Origin: Rhodeus uyekii
Taxonomy: Eukaryota; Chordata; Actinopteri; Cypriniformes; Acheilognathidae
NCBI GenBank assembly: GCA_037043235.1
Contig: JAWRVZ010000029.1
Span: 4,792,001 to 4,856,000 of the forward strand
Reading direction: 5' to 3'
DNA length: 64,000 nt
Shown here: positions 1-12,680 of the stretch, piece after piece
Layout of the letters: every line of letters begins with the position of its first letter
Position numbering within the stretch: position 1 is the first letter of the stretch
The notes under the pieces: model-generated
Seen by the model: only the letters and a program-made list of their open reading frames with translations
What the model was told of the DNA's origin: nothing
Database searches by the model: none
Position numbers and translations under genes: made by a program

Positions 1-707
1 TGGATGTTTATTTACATAGAAAAAACATGTTGTGAGTGTTATTCTAGCGTGGGACTTACTGTGAGTTGCGAGTCACCGTTTGCTAAGCAATTATTTAAGG
101 TGTCAAACGATTTATCAAAGACTCTGCAAATAAATGTTATGTATGAGCAGCCTCAAAAATAAAACAGCACGTAATCACCATCACGATACCTTTGTTACTA
201 CATTATTGTAATACAGATTTATTTCTCAATCAGACATAAATTGTTGTTTTTTTCCACAGTCGCAACATTCTTTGTATGGATTTTAAAAAAAATATGTAGT
301 TGCAACACACGCAAATGCGCATCAATCAACATTGCAAATAGCATAAGGGCCTGGAAAAGTTCAGGAGATTTGTTCCCCCGGTATGAAACGATATAATTGC
401 CGTTAAAATTGGGTTCATTATATGCAATCAAACATGCATCTGTATGCTATTGTATTATTTGCTGTTTAAACCAGAATCATGATGTTGCATTGTATGAAAG
501 TTTCTTTGAAATTAAAACATTTTAATAAAGCATGCGAAATTTCTAATTTGTTTCATTCTTTGAATCAGTAGAAATGTACATTTAGATTTCATAATAATGC
601 CAATGTTTAAACAAAAATCGAAATTCAATGATAAAAGTATCTTCCCCAAACGCATTACCACAGGGTATAAATCACTGTCAAACGCAAAAAAAGATTGAAT
701 CACTTAC

Positions 708-774
708 CGAGATATTGTCCTTTATCACTTCTAGATTTTATGCAAGGATACAACTTCTTGATAGCGAGAAGGAA
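708..774 (-). other. Candidate non-coding exon (5' UTR of hoxb3a)
   Basis: On the minus strand a pyrimidine tract ending CTCTACTTACAG forms a strong acceptor before 774. After 67 nt a near-consensus donor CG|GTAAGTG follows at 708|707. The enclosed sequence has no ATG and stops in all frames near its middle, so it would be untranslated. It lies on the hoxb3a side of the window in the Hox orientation. Hoxb3 genes in other vertebrates have upstream non-coding exons (established), so this is the likely owner; no hoxb3a coding exon is in the window to confirm it. Confidence 0.55.
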
Positions 775-3700
775 CTGTAAGTAGAGGAACAGAAAAAAAA
801 GAGAGATGCAATCAAAACGGGGTCGCCAAAAATCCAATAGAGAACATCAGACCTCGTGTAGAGAAATTGACCTCGAAGACAATTTGATGGTTGGCCACTG
901 TTGACCGACATGTTAACCTTAAATTATGTTCGGGAATACAGAGAGAAATTCGAAGCCAACGAAAATGTTTATGCTGTATCCCAAAGTCCCTTAGTTCAAT
1001 TGATTTTTAACATGTATTGAATTAAGCATGATATTTCTAATCATTTAAAACAGAACCTCTGGCCTTCCTAACGGATTTACTGGCAGCATTAATGGCTATT
1101 TTGAAAATCAAAACCATTCATTCTCAAAATCATGCATGCGCTCTGATGTAAGCACTGAGAGGAAAAACACAGAAGAAAGGGATAAAAACGAGATACTGAA
1201 ATTGTTAAATGTTAAAAGCATAACAAGCTCTCCTGGACTTGTTTTAAAGAATGGCCTACTTTTCTGTTCAGCAATATTATGCAATTATATTATATTGTAT
1301 TATAGATATTTAACATCCCAAGACAATTGGCACAATAATAATAACAATAAAAATATTATTATTATAATTATTGTTGTTATTATTATTATTAAATAAATAG
1401 AATACAATCATCATACAAAAATGTCAAAAGAGATTGAAAATATTTAAATATAACGTTCGGCGACCATTGAGAAAACCATGAAGCGCGAGCCCCACCATTC
1501 TGGTATAAAATCCGCCCATAAACTTGATAAACACAGCCCTTAATCCAAACGGGTGCCCTGTAGGACCGAAAATGGATATATATACAGTTGGAGATGGCCT
1601 GAACAGAAATGGAATGAAATGGCCTTGCTGGTCTGCATAGCAGCGCTTATTAAAAGTGGAATAAAAACGTTGGACGGTTTCGTTCGCAGGCTCATGACAG
1701 CTACCCCAAACACATAAATCAAAACGAGGATTCCCCCGACCTCCCCGACTCTGCGGCCTACAGCGCTATAAAGTTATTTATTGCATCCCCGCACTTACGC
1801 ACGCCGTTGGCTCGATTCCATTCCCAGCACCCGGGCCCGTTTCTACCGCTGTCCGGGTATTTTGGGTCGATTCGTCCCCGGTAACACGCCAGCGACCCGC
1901 AGCCTTGCTGGACTAACCTAAAGTTACCTATAAAGTGAAGGGTGCTCGTGCCCCAGCAAGCAGGAACGCTGCTGCTCTCAGAACAAAGGGAGGAGGCAGC
2001 TCCCAGCCAGAAGAGCTGATGAGCCAATTTTTAGTGAGGAAAATGGAAGAGAAAGCAACCAGAGAGCAACGGCTTAGCCGAACCAGAACCAGCTTCTCCT
2101 CTGCTGCACGGAAAGCGTTCCAGTAGAGTGTAATTATTGTTCACGCGATCGAAGGCTTGGAAAGAAAACAACAGCCGGATGGATTCACGTGCGCTCATTA
2201 CTGCGGACTTTGCAACAAAGGGCTCCTGCATCATTTATATAAATGCATATTAAGTGGATGCACGGGCAGTGTTGGGTTTGTCAGACCGTTTAAATATAGC
2301 ACGAGCTATTCTCACACTGTGAACTAATTTGCACCCATGTCTGCTGACTTACCAAACAGCTATGCTACATTTTTAACTTTATTACCTACCCCTCTCACCC
2401 TTGGATATTGCATCACACCTTTGCATGGCCGTAACCGTCTGTAATATAGTTCTTCGTTTCAAAAATATATGCAACACGTAAGTACGTATGCGAGCATGAG
2501 AGAGTAAAACACGCGAAACTAAAAGAGGCGCGCGGCGTGGCTTTGACAGATTGGCACTGGGTTTGCAGCTTGACCTTTCCGTGGAGGTGCGATAACTCAC
2601 CAGATTAATGATCAGTCAGAGGTACTTTGGAATCCCCTTGTAATGTCTTATATTTATGCATTAATCTCCCGTCCTGTACGTCCACAGGCTCTTGAGAAGC
2701 ACGTATGGCACCTTCTGGAAGTCAGCGCAAAGCCGACATCATCCCATTTGTTGTGTAATTTACCAGGTTTGCTATTTAGGAGTGACTGTGCGATACCACA
2801 AGGGCCCTCTTTCCAAATCCAAAATAAAGCCCTGAATCCTTTGCTCACGTGACGCATGCGTCAGAATGTTTTTTAAAGTATTTTCCTAGTCTAATAAATC
2901 CAAAAATAGATTCTCATTCATAATCCAATCAATCGCAGTTAATGACTTCTGCCCCGTTTTCTTGAAAGCCACCCAGAAAGAAAAAAAAAACGAGAAAAAA
3001 AAACACTGATATGGCCTCCCCATCACAGAAATGTTGAGCTTTCATCAAGTCCGTTCGTTGGATTCCAGTGCTTTGAAAAGTAATGAGCTCGAACGCTTAG
3101 CATACCCAAATGCCTGTTTTAAGCTGGGAGCGGCTAGATACGTCTTCTTTTCTCTTGCAGTCTGGCGGATGACATCCAACTTTCAACACCACAAACTTCA
3201 GTGTGAGGCCGCTGGATGCGTTAGGCCTTCTGTGGCCAAGCTTTGAACGATTAAAGGCGTTTCTGCTCTCGCAGGCTGTGGGAATGGGCAGGGGGCTTGG
3301 TTTCGGACACCCACGCATATAGCATCAACTAAAGGTTTCTCGATCGCCGCACTGACCTGTGCGCAATGCTCACAACAAAGACGCGCACCAGGAGGAACTT
3401 TTTCCTCATATGCGAATTAATCATTATTTATTGCTTTGGAATAGGGTTAAATGGGTTTCTTTGTGTAAATATTATATCTGTACTACCTACACATACATTA
3501 CATTGATTGACAATGTCTAAAGCTTTAACTTTTATTCGTAAAGTGGACTAACTGGTATGGCTAACTAAACGAAACTGCAACCCTTCTCAACGCTCTGTAA
3601 CCCTCAATGCTCAAAATGCACTCAATCAGAAAGTCTTAAATAAAAGTCTAAGTTTTAGCTATTTGAGCACAAAGTTAATTTTTAAGGGCCATCTGTGCAT

Positions 3701-4022
3701 AGGGTGGATAATGTTTAACTTTTTTTGAATGAAGACACTGACTGAGTAAGAGACAGGGTCTTTGGGTCATCCATGGCCCATGCCCCTAGGGTCCCCAAAA
3801 CTGCCAACTTCACAAATCTGACAAACGAGCAGAGAAAATAAAAATGCAGTTGGATCTCCTTTTAACTTTAAGAGTAAAAGATAAGTTAAATCAGTCATTG
3901 AATGATTTATTTTGTGGTCGCTGTTTAAATAGGCGCTTTAGTAAAACTACATAACTCAACTCACCACTGCAGCTCATGGTGACTGTGATCATTATGTCAG
4001 CAAAATAACTATTCTGAGACTT

Positions 4023-4119
<97 letters not shown>

Positions 4120-5461
4120 CTTATGACCTAGTTGACAGTCGCACTGTTCTTTATATTGCTCCATGTTACTGGTCCTCTCTCTTTACTGTCAGTGATTTAT
4201 GATAAAATCAATTAAATTATATCCACTTAGAGTTTTGTGGTTTTATTCAGACCTGCACGCTAGTTCACGGAAACCACTGGTCACAATTTCTCTTTTGGGC
4301 TAACGACCATCAAGACAACAACAAAACCAAAAGTAGTACTTAGAGAAGAGATTTTTCAAAATGTGTCAGAACACGCAGATTGAGTCAGAGGGCTGATTTC
4401 TGAGACTTTTGGTGTACATGTCTGCAAGTGGCAATGTGCTTTTTACATGTTTGATGTGGTGATTGATGAAGTAATTATAGTCAACTTTTCTTAACATTCA
4501 ATTATATTATGTCCTCGTTTATAAAAATTAACAGTTTTCTTAATTTGACATTTAATTGCTTTAATTCAAACAAACCTCAAGATACAAAAGTGTTACGTTT
4601 TGCAACAGACATTCTTGAATGAGTATTTTTTGTAGTCTAAATTATATATATATATATAAGGTCTATATAATTTCAGCTAAGTTAAAATGTCGCTTCTAAA
4701 TTGATAAAAGACGCGCGTTTGAGTTACAACTACACCGTTTATCAATAGTAAAATGTTACTAAGCTATTCGAGAATGAAAATTCGCTATTTTCCCTTTGAA
4801 TTTTCCCTTTGAAGTCCATGTTTAAACGAGCAAGGAGCAGTGAACACAGAAGAGACATTATGTTTCAATACAGCCGTCTACCTTGAGGACACATTTGAAT
4901 TATTAGCCGCATTTCTATTACCCTTGACAGCTTGCGCCTACTGTAGTTTTTAGGGACACCAGTCGTCTTACAAGCAGCAAAATTGAAAAATAAGAAGAAT
5001 AAATGGCTATAAGGTCTTTTTGGGATGCCTGTGGCGTGTTTAGTGGAGAGCAAAGCAAAACGATCGAAATTAGGAACTGTTAGTAGAATAAGCAGCCCTC
5101 TATTTAGGTCATAAATCTGTCTTCTTTTTACACTCTCAGACATCTGCGCGAATCTCCACACTTTTCCAATCAGTACGAATTTGAGAAATTAGTCTAAGGG
5201 GTGAAAAAAAGACCGTTACAGAACCACAAGAGTAATAAAGGAAATGTAGTGAAGTATGTGGGGAATGAGCCAACTTTTGGCTCTTTTAGCCCTCATGTGT
5301 CTCCGTTTGTTTGAAAACAAAGAAAAAAGTTTTCCAAGTCGGGCACACCCAGGGATGACTCTAGGTCACACAACGGATAATTAATGACTTGTCGGCAGAA
5401 GAGCTCGGGACACAAGGAAGAGTCCAGGCATGCGGCATCATTCGAAGCTTGCAAATCTTAC
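775..5461. other. hoxb3a-hoxb4a interval, left part: no gene seen
   Basis: AT-rich sequence with GC-richer, high-complexity blocks at 1740-2240 and 2640-3400. Minus-strand donor-like sites lie at 2354 (TTTG|GTAAGTC) and 2601 (CTG|GTGAGTT). No coding region is supported. Confidence 0.5.
4025..4117. repeat. (AT)n microsatellite
   Basis: About 46 uninterrupted AT units in the hoxb3a-hoxb4a interval. Confidence 0.98.
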
Positions 5462-5600
5462 CTGACATCCAGCATTCCTCCCGGTGTCTCCGCGGAAGAC
5501 GGGCCTTTGCTTTTGGAATATTTACGCAAAACGACGGAACATAATGACTGCCGTAAAAGGATTGTTTCATAGATTCGAAATAATTGCTGCTCGATTCGAG
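5462..5600 (-). other. Candidate upstream exon ending in a strong minus-strand donor
   Basis: A perfect donor CAG|GTAAGA lies at 5462|5461 on the minus strand. It follows high-complexity, locally GC-rich sequence, with a CCAAT-type box near 5975. It could be a first exon joining to 708-774 as part of a hoxb3a leader. The 5' boundary is not visible and the end given is arbitrary. Confidence 0.3.
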
Positions 5601-6861
5601 GAGGTAACGTTTTATAGCTTCCTTATCGACTTAAACGTTTACATAAAACCATAAAATGAGACTACTTTGTGGCTCGCAGCGTTCATAGGCGCGTTGGGAA
5701 CTGCTAATGCGCGCACAACTCCACTCGGGCGTCCACAATCCCAATACTCCGGGAGCTCAGCGTTTTTCCTTCAGCCGAACCCCAGGCTTTGAGTCTTAGC
5801 GTGTGACTGCTCTGGAGCACCACTCACCAGCAGGCGAAGGAGTCCACCTCTAGCCTCAAGCTGTCTGATTGCCTCTCGCTGCTTGCGCGGAGCGGGGTGG
5901 ATTGACACGGTGAACTAGTGAACCAGTGGACTGACAGGACACACAGGGTGGAGAAGCCAACGGGGTTCGTTTGTCCAATAGGGGACTGCACGGCTACGAG
6001 GCCAACACATGGGCCATATGGTTATTGCAACCTGCAGGCTTCGGCAAGGGCGAACACGGTCAACCTCATTCCGATAATTGTTCCCTTTCCTGTCGACATC
6101 CAACACGTTTCTTGCCTCCTTTTTTATTCTAAGGGAATGGTGCCAAATTCCAATAGATATTAAAGGCGTTATAGGCTACATGCCATTTTCTTGAGTTTTC
6201 ATCTGGTAGGTCTGGCTTCAGTGTTTTGCTAGATTTGCTTTTAGTTCCTGCATTCACTAGCCTTACATTGCAAGTCTCCAAGTTAAGTCCCTGCACTTGG
6301 CTTTCGTTCTTCGAGGCTTTTGTGTGCTAGGTTGTACACTACCCACGCAGAGATGGCAGAAAACAACAGGCGCGTGCGCTCACACACACGCACACACACC
6401 GCAGAGATAGACGGAAGTTCAATTATAACTATTTAAAAGTGTGTGATAATATCCATGCTATTCTTAGCCATTGCATAAAAAGGCAGACACTGGCTCGAAC
6501 ATTTCCGGCTGAATTTTCTTATCGCGCTCCCCCATGCTCCTCAAATGGATGAAAATCCCGCGTGTAGCCTCTGGATAGCGTTTCTCTGCTCATTTTTCAT
6601 GTGCTTTCAATCGTTGCTCTGTGTAGACCGTTATGAATTAGAGAGAGGTTTGATATTGATTTATTTCCAAATGGGTAATTATTCGTGCATTAGGAGACAG
6701 GGGAAACACCTGGAAAACTCACCTAAGCTAACATAAAATAAATCGTGGATACGCACAACTGGCCTAATAAAATGACGAATCCAATGAAAGACAAAGGGAC
6801 TTAAAGATTCATATGGGACCAAATGATTGCATGATTGCATTTAGCCACCATTCTTAGTGAT

Positions 6862-6948
6862 AGTTGGATGTGCAACGATAATATCTGTATACTGGCTATT
6901 AATCGTTTAGTGATAGCGAAAACAGATATAATCGTTGAACATCCAACT
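6862..6948. repeat. 87-nt hairpin with 27-bp arms
   Basis: Arms 6862-6888 and 6922-6948 are reverse complements with two mismatches, separated by 33 nt. It could be a miniature inverted-repeat element or a miRNA-like precursor. The GATAATATC/GATATAATC cores resemble inverted repeats of fish hAT-type elements. Confidence 0.7.
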
Positions 6949-7033
6949 CTGATCGTTTAGTGGTACAAATACACGACATTCACTTTATGTTTTATTAACT
7001 GCATATATCTAGTATTCAAAATAAAACGGGGTG

Positions 7034-7136
<103 letters not shown>

Positions 7137-8087
7137 GTCTGCTCTGTCAAATGTGGCCACGTTTGTTTTTTTAAAAAAGTAAAAATGACAGAAGGTTTAA
7201 AGATTAAACAGCGAAACAGCAGCTTAGTTTATAAATCGCTCCACCTTGTTAAGTGTACATTTGGATGCAATAAGAAGACAATATGGCCGACATCCAATCC
7301 AAAGACTAAAGAAACTCGCTAGTGATGAACTATCGGAATACTGTCTGATAAACAAGAAAAAAAGGCCAACAAGCATTGACATCTCCCGTCATATACACAG
7401 GCCTCTCAGTAGGCTGTGAGGACGCATAATAAATTGATATTTAGCTATCTGGATTTGCTTTCTTTATGGCCATTTAACTGGTTTTACTCCGGAATTGTGA
7501 TGCTGATATTATCATTGCTTTTAATCTTTATGGCTGACATGCTGAAATTTAAAATGTAGCATTTTTGTAGGCTATTGGTGTTAATATAATGTTTTAATCG
7601 TTGTTAATTAAACATATATTTGGTTACATATATATTATTTTATCTACATCACTGACACTTTTGTAAACGTAACCGTATAACTAGACTTGAACACTTTTTT
7701 CTGCAAAGATATGGGGACTCTTAATGTCTATCCAAACTGACTGGCATTTTGAATCATTTATTCATCCTCGGCTGTCACTAAACACGTGAAATCAGATATG
7801 AGATCCGCCTGGCGAGTCCCTGTATGAAAAAAAATGTCCCATCTTTTCACCCCCTGCGCATCCTCCAAAATGAGCTCGGATATTGTTTTTGACACAGCGC
7901 CGGGCAACAAGGAGCGCTGCTGGAATTATACATTTTGATGGTGCTCGCCATGCCTGTGTGCCCATTAATATTTGATAGGAGCCAAAGAGTCATTGTAATT
8001 TTGCTACACAAAGGTTTGTACTACCCAGGTGAAGAAGAGGTGAATCAAATCATTTGTAATGCAATAAAGCAAAGGGGTGAATAACTC

Positions 8088-8123
8088 TATTATTATTATT
8101 ATTATTATCATTATTATTATTAT
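8088..8123. repeat. (TAT)n microsatellite, short
   Basis: About twelve units with one interruption (TCA). Confidence 0.9.
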
Positions 8124-8759
8124 GCTGATCGGTTAACTGCTGCCAATACTAACATTAACAATTATCGTTTTGTTTGTTTCGTTTTATTACCTTAGGCTCA
8201 GAGATGACAATGAATGTATGTTTCATATTTTTGTGTGAATAAAACAATAAAGATCGATTAACCTCTTTGTTTGTGGACCTTTTCTTCAGCGGCGCATGTG
8301 CATTGCACAATTATTGCCATCTCTACGAAATAACATTAACACGTCATAAACAAGATTTACTACAGGTAAAGTCGCTCACTTGACAAGCCTCCTCCTCGTG
8401 CACAGATAAGGAGGGGGTAATCCGGTTCAAATAGCATGCCAGCCAAATGAGGCAGATTTCTGTGCTATTCTTCAATATTGGAATCACTTGCAGAAAACAA
8501 TAGACTTGCATTAAAGTTCCAATTGAAAACCTTCTCCAACTGATTTCTAAGTTTAAATCAGGAAACGTCAGTCTGCTAAGTTTGTCCCACATAAAAAGCA
8601 AAATCAGGGGGAAAACGATCTTCTTTGTGTCAGTGACCTTCTTTTAGCTTAAAGGCAATTCAACCTCTGTCATTGTTCTAGTTAAGAATAAACTAAAGCA
8701 GTAGCTGCCCCTTTCTGCTCAGTAAGTAGTCCAATTAGGTTTTTACACCATGAAGAAAA

Positions 8760-9300
8760 ACAGCTGCAGTCCAGGTATGAGACCCCTGGCTATGAGTTTC
8801 CTGGCGGGCGCGGACACTTTTATGAGATTTACAAGGCGACGAGGCGTTCCCGTTTTGCCAAATTTAAACAAATCTTCCCTTAATTGGTAATTGCATATTC
8901 AGTAACTCAAGACCTGCAGCTACTTCATATTAGTCGCTGATCCATTGTCGTAAATCGTTCGCGATAATCAACTCGGGGGGCTTAAAGATGAGGGGAGAGG
9001 GCGACAGCGAAGGGTTCGCGGGCCGTTTTCGAATCAGAAGCCGGCGAGCCTAAACGCTAATCCGGGGAATCTCTTCCTCGTTCCCGCATATCGTCGCTCG
9101 CCCATCATTTTCAAAGAGAAATGATTTATCGCGCAGACGGCCATAAACAACACAACTCGCTCACAAATACACAATGGCAGCCCCGCTGCCGCTGACACAC
9201 ATATCACTATAAATCAAGCGAAGTAGCTGGCTGTAAAGACGGTGGAGAGAGGGAGAGAGGGAGAGAGAGAGAGGGACATGCAGAGGAAGGGAGAAAGATG
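8760..9300. other. High-complexity block, candidate cis-regulatory element
   Basis: A low-repeat, GC-richer stretch stands out from AT-rich flanks. It contains TTTATGAG, ATAAATC and TGATTTAT motifs of caudal/Hox type and ends in a GA-rich tract. No reading frame is supported; the regulatory role is inferred. Confidence 0.35.
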
Positions 9301-10579
9301 GTTTATGTGGGACGGTGAGGAAAAGAAGAGCTTTTCAAAATATATATACTGTATGTAGTGATATGAATGGAGCACGGTGTAATGCAATGACATGAAGCAT
9401 CACTCCTGTTGGCAGCGATGGAATGGGTTTGTGAGACGGACATGCATGATGACAAGGGATGGCGAGGATGAGTATTTCTGGATGATATTTACCACAACAC
9501 CACAAAACAGCAAATAAATGCAAGGAGTCGGGTAACGGTGTCGGCGGTCGAAGTGGCGTTCCCCGTGTCCTCGTATACTCACAAGCTTCGCACGGTGAGA
9601 CGCTCCCCCGTCCAAATTTGTTTTATTGCAGCCTCCGTGAGGGTCTCTCTGCCTGTGCTTTTTTTCGCTCCGCTATAGGGCTTGTTTTTAAAAGGACAGT
9701 TGAATTTCACGTCAGACACTAGGAGACCATGTCTGCGATATTCCTGACGAATACATATCTATTCTGCAACCACTGCATTAATTATTTAATGAATCACGTG
9801 ACCAGGAGGGGGATGGGGGCACCACGGCTTGCTCGCTCGCGGGATTACTATGACCCAACTCTCCACAGCTACACTACATGCTGTTCTCTTCTTTTTATTC
9901 GTAAAATGAAATTCTTCCTACTATTCAGGACAAGGTAAACCAAAAAGTTTGTTACGGTACCAGCGTAGGCTATATGTCTTAAACTGTGACCTATATGGAT
10001 AATCATAAAGGGCACTTTTTTTTAAGTGGTACAAGTTTGTCTGTCTTAGGTATTTTATCACGGATATTTTGTATTAAAAAATGTGTTTTGAATTCAGTTT
10101 AGCTCTGTATTTAATTGCGCTCCTATAAAGAAACTTACTTTTGTAATCAGTATTTTACATTTAATTTAATTTTTCCTATTTTGCTGTAATGTTCAAATCC
10201 AATTATTGACTTTAGTGTTATACTGATGTCTCCATTTCTTTGTAACGGTACTTTGAACATGCATTAAAATAATGATAAATAAAAAGAGAATCCCTGCGTG
10301 TTTGTGTGTGTGTGCGTGTATGTGTGTGAGAATAAATTCTTACGATAACAAGCACTCTGATGAATGGCTGTTGGCATTACAACTGATATCACATACCCAA
10401 TTTTCATCACTGATTCTTTGCCAGCTTATTTAACTCTACAACCACGCGTTTGACATTTTATCGAAATTAAGTCAGTTTAACTATTTAAAATGCAGCACAT
10501 TTGTAACAAGTTAGCACATTTATAGATGGTGTATGTAGCTCAAGTTTGCCTACATTTAACAATAAATCTGTTAATTATG

Positions 10580-10650
<71 letters not shown>
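10580..10650. repeat. (ATT)n microsatellite
   Basis: About 23 uninterrupted units; gives a spurious poly-asparagine frame on the minus strand. Confidence 0.97.
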
Positions 10651-10651
<1 letters not shown>

Positions 10652-12646
10652 ATTCTCTGGAGTTGTTAGGCTTTGCAAAGACAGGTAACATGCGGTAGAT
10701 AAAGGAGAAAAGTCTCTCGTGGAGACCCTGCCGCGAGCCCTAAGCAACAATGGTAGGGATGCCCTTCTGCACAGCGCTGAGGCAAAACGGAAACAATAGA
10801 CCTGGGGCTGAGTCAAAAGAAACGGAGCAGTACAGAGACTTTGAAGGTCAAACAATAGCCTGACTTGCTGTGTGCTTCCAAGAAGTCTGTGCACCGTCTT
10901 TTCTACGGCTAATATCAGTCAAAACAGCTCGAAGGAACGAATAAAACTCGCGATTAAAGTGTAGCCAGCAGTGCAGCCATAGTTTTATCAAATGCAATTA
11001 GACTATTTGCCAAAGAAGGTGAAAGCAATAAAGATAAGCTTTGTGTGCAATTCAACCTCTGCAATTTTCCTCGCCAATGTGCCATTGAATCCATGCGTTT
11101 TCTTCTAGATAGCAGAGTAAATAGAAACAAATACATGGGATGAACTAGGCAATATGTGAATGACATCAATGGTAACATTAAAGCACCAGTGTCTATCAAG
11201 ATTAAAGTATGTGTGCCTCTGCGTTTACTGCTTTGAAAGAATGAAAGGAAATTGTGTGATTTAAAATGCCTTGTGCTTCTGTGCAATTCTTTTGAAATGT
11301 GAGACTTTGCAACAAATTATTCTCGATGCATCTTTCAGATTTATGTATTTTTTTATATTAAACGGATTATTATGTTAGGTCTATATTTCAGTATTGTTAG
11401 TGCAATTGTGAAATACATGAAGGCTAGTGAGTCTCACAATAGAAAAAAAATTCCCTGATAATAAAAATCATTCTCGATTGTTTTGATCTGGCATGTTTTT
11501 ATTTTAATTATTATTAGGGCAATGATCGTTCAAATCCATATTCCAATTAGTGGCCAAATCATCTGAAATTTAAAACGAAATAACTGTAAAAACAAAACAA
11601 ACCAAAAATATTTAGAAACTAAATAATTTAAAATGCTCAAATTAACGTTTTACATTCACATTATATTATCATTCAAACGTGTATAGCTCTTTACAATTGC
11701 AAGTACTATTTACGATCAGCAAGACCAATAACAATGATAATAAAACAGCCGGTTTTATTTATTTTTATTACAGAAAGAGAGGGAGAGAGCTGAGATTAGA
11801 AAGAGAAATCAGTCAATGAATATTCCAGATTTTGCAGGCGCTTAAGTAAACAGTGCGTTTGGCTAAAGGCTAGGTTTATACAGAGCGGCGGCGATTGATT
11901 TACGGCACTGAGCAGAGCCTCTTTTATTGGGGACTGTAAATCTGTCAAAAGCGACAGAACGCGTAGTGCCTTTTAAATTATATTCTTTGATAGGAAAACT
12001 TGCAGGACAGCGGCTTGTTGAGGTCACCGTGTGCATTTTCCACGTGTCAGGGTTTTTGTAATGTTTTTTTCTACAACCTAGACGAGAAAATTTTATTAAT
12101 TTAATCAACCCAAATAGTGCATTAAATGTACCGTTATTATTATATCAATAACATATTTTTATATTTCCGTACGTAATTATTTTAACTGTAATATGCGGTA
12201 GGAATCGCTGCAACAATATGCGCGCGCTGTTAAATGTGCATTACACCAGAAGTCATGTTTTCAGAAGCCAAGAGTAACAAATAAAGCACCTGAATATTCC
12301 TCTTTGGTGAGCTAACTCATTACTCTTCGCTATCTCAGGAAATAATGGAATCTGTATCGCAGCAACCATTCAGTTAGTTAAATATTAATATCGAATGAAG
12401 AGGAGCCCAGTTGGAGAGATACGGAAAGTTAAAGAAATAAATGCACGCGTAATCTGCATTTTTCAAAACAAGAGATTAAGCATATTTACTAAATAGTTGT
12501 AGTAGGCCATGTGTAGATAGAGCTGGATAATATTACAGTAATATTGATGAAATAGTAGATTAGTATTGCGGTAGAAAAGGGAGGGGTTGCGTTTTGCTGG
12601 CAGTGTTAACAATGGTGATTTGCCTTACTTAATATGTGTCTCTTTA

Positions 12647-12680
12647 AACACACACACACAGACACACACACACACACAGG
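12647..12680. repeat. (CA)n repeat, short
   Basis: CA run with one GACA interruption, next to a GC-rich high-complexity block. Confidence 0.85.

Noticed and set aside
3996..4002. GTCAGCA half-MARE as a possible MafB/hoxb3a rhombomere enhancer site
   Set aside because: A single 7-mer half-site is expected by chance in 64 kb.
5361..5570. 69-codon minus-strand ORF crossing the donor at 5462
   Set aside because: No similarity recognised and a strong donor lies inside it; better read as a non-coding exon edge.
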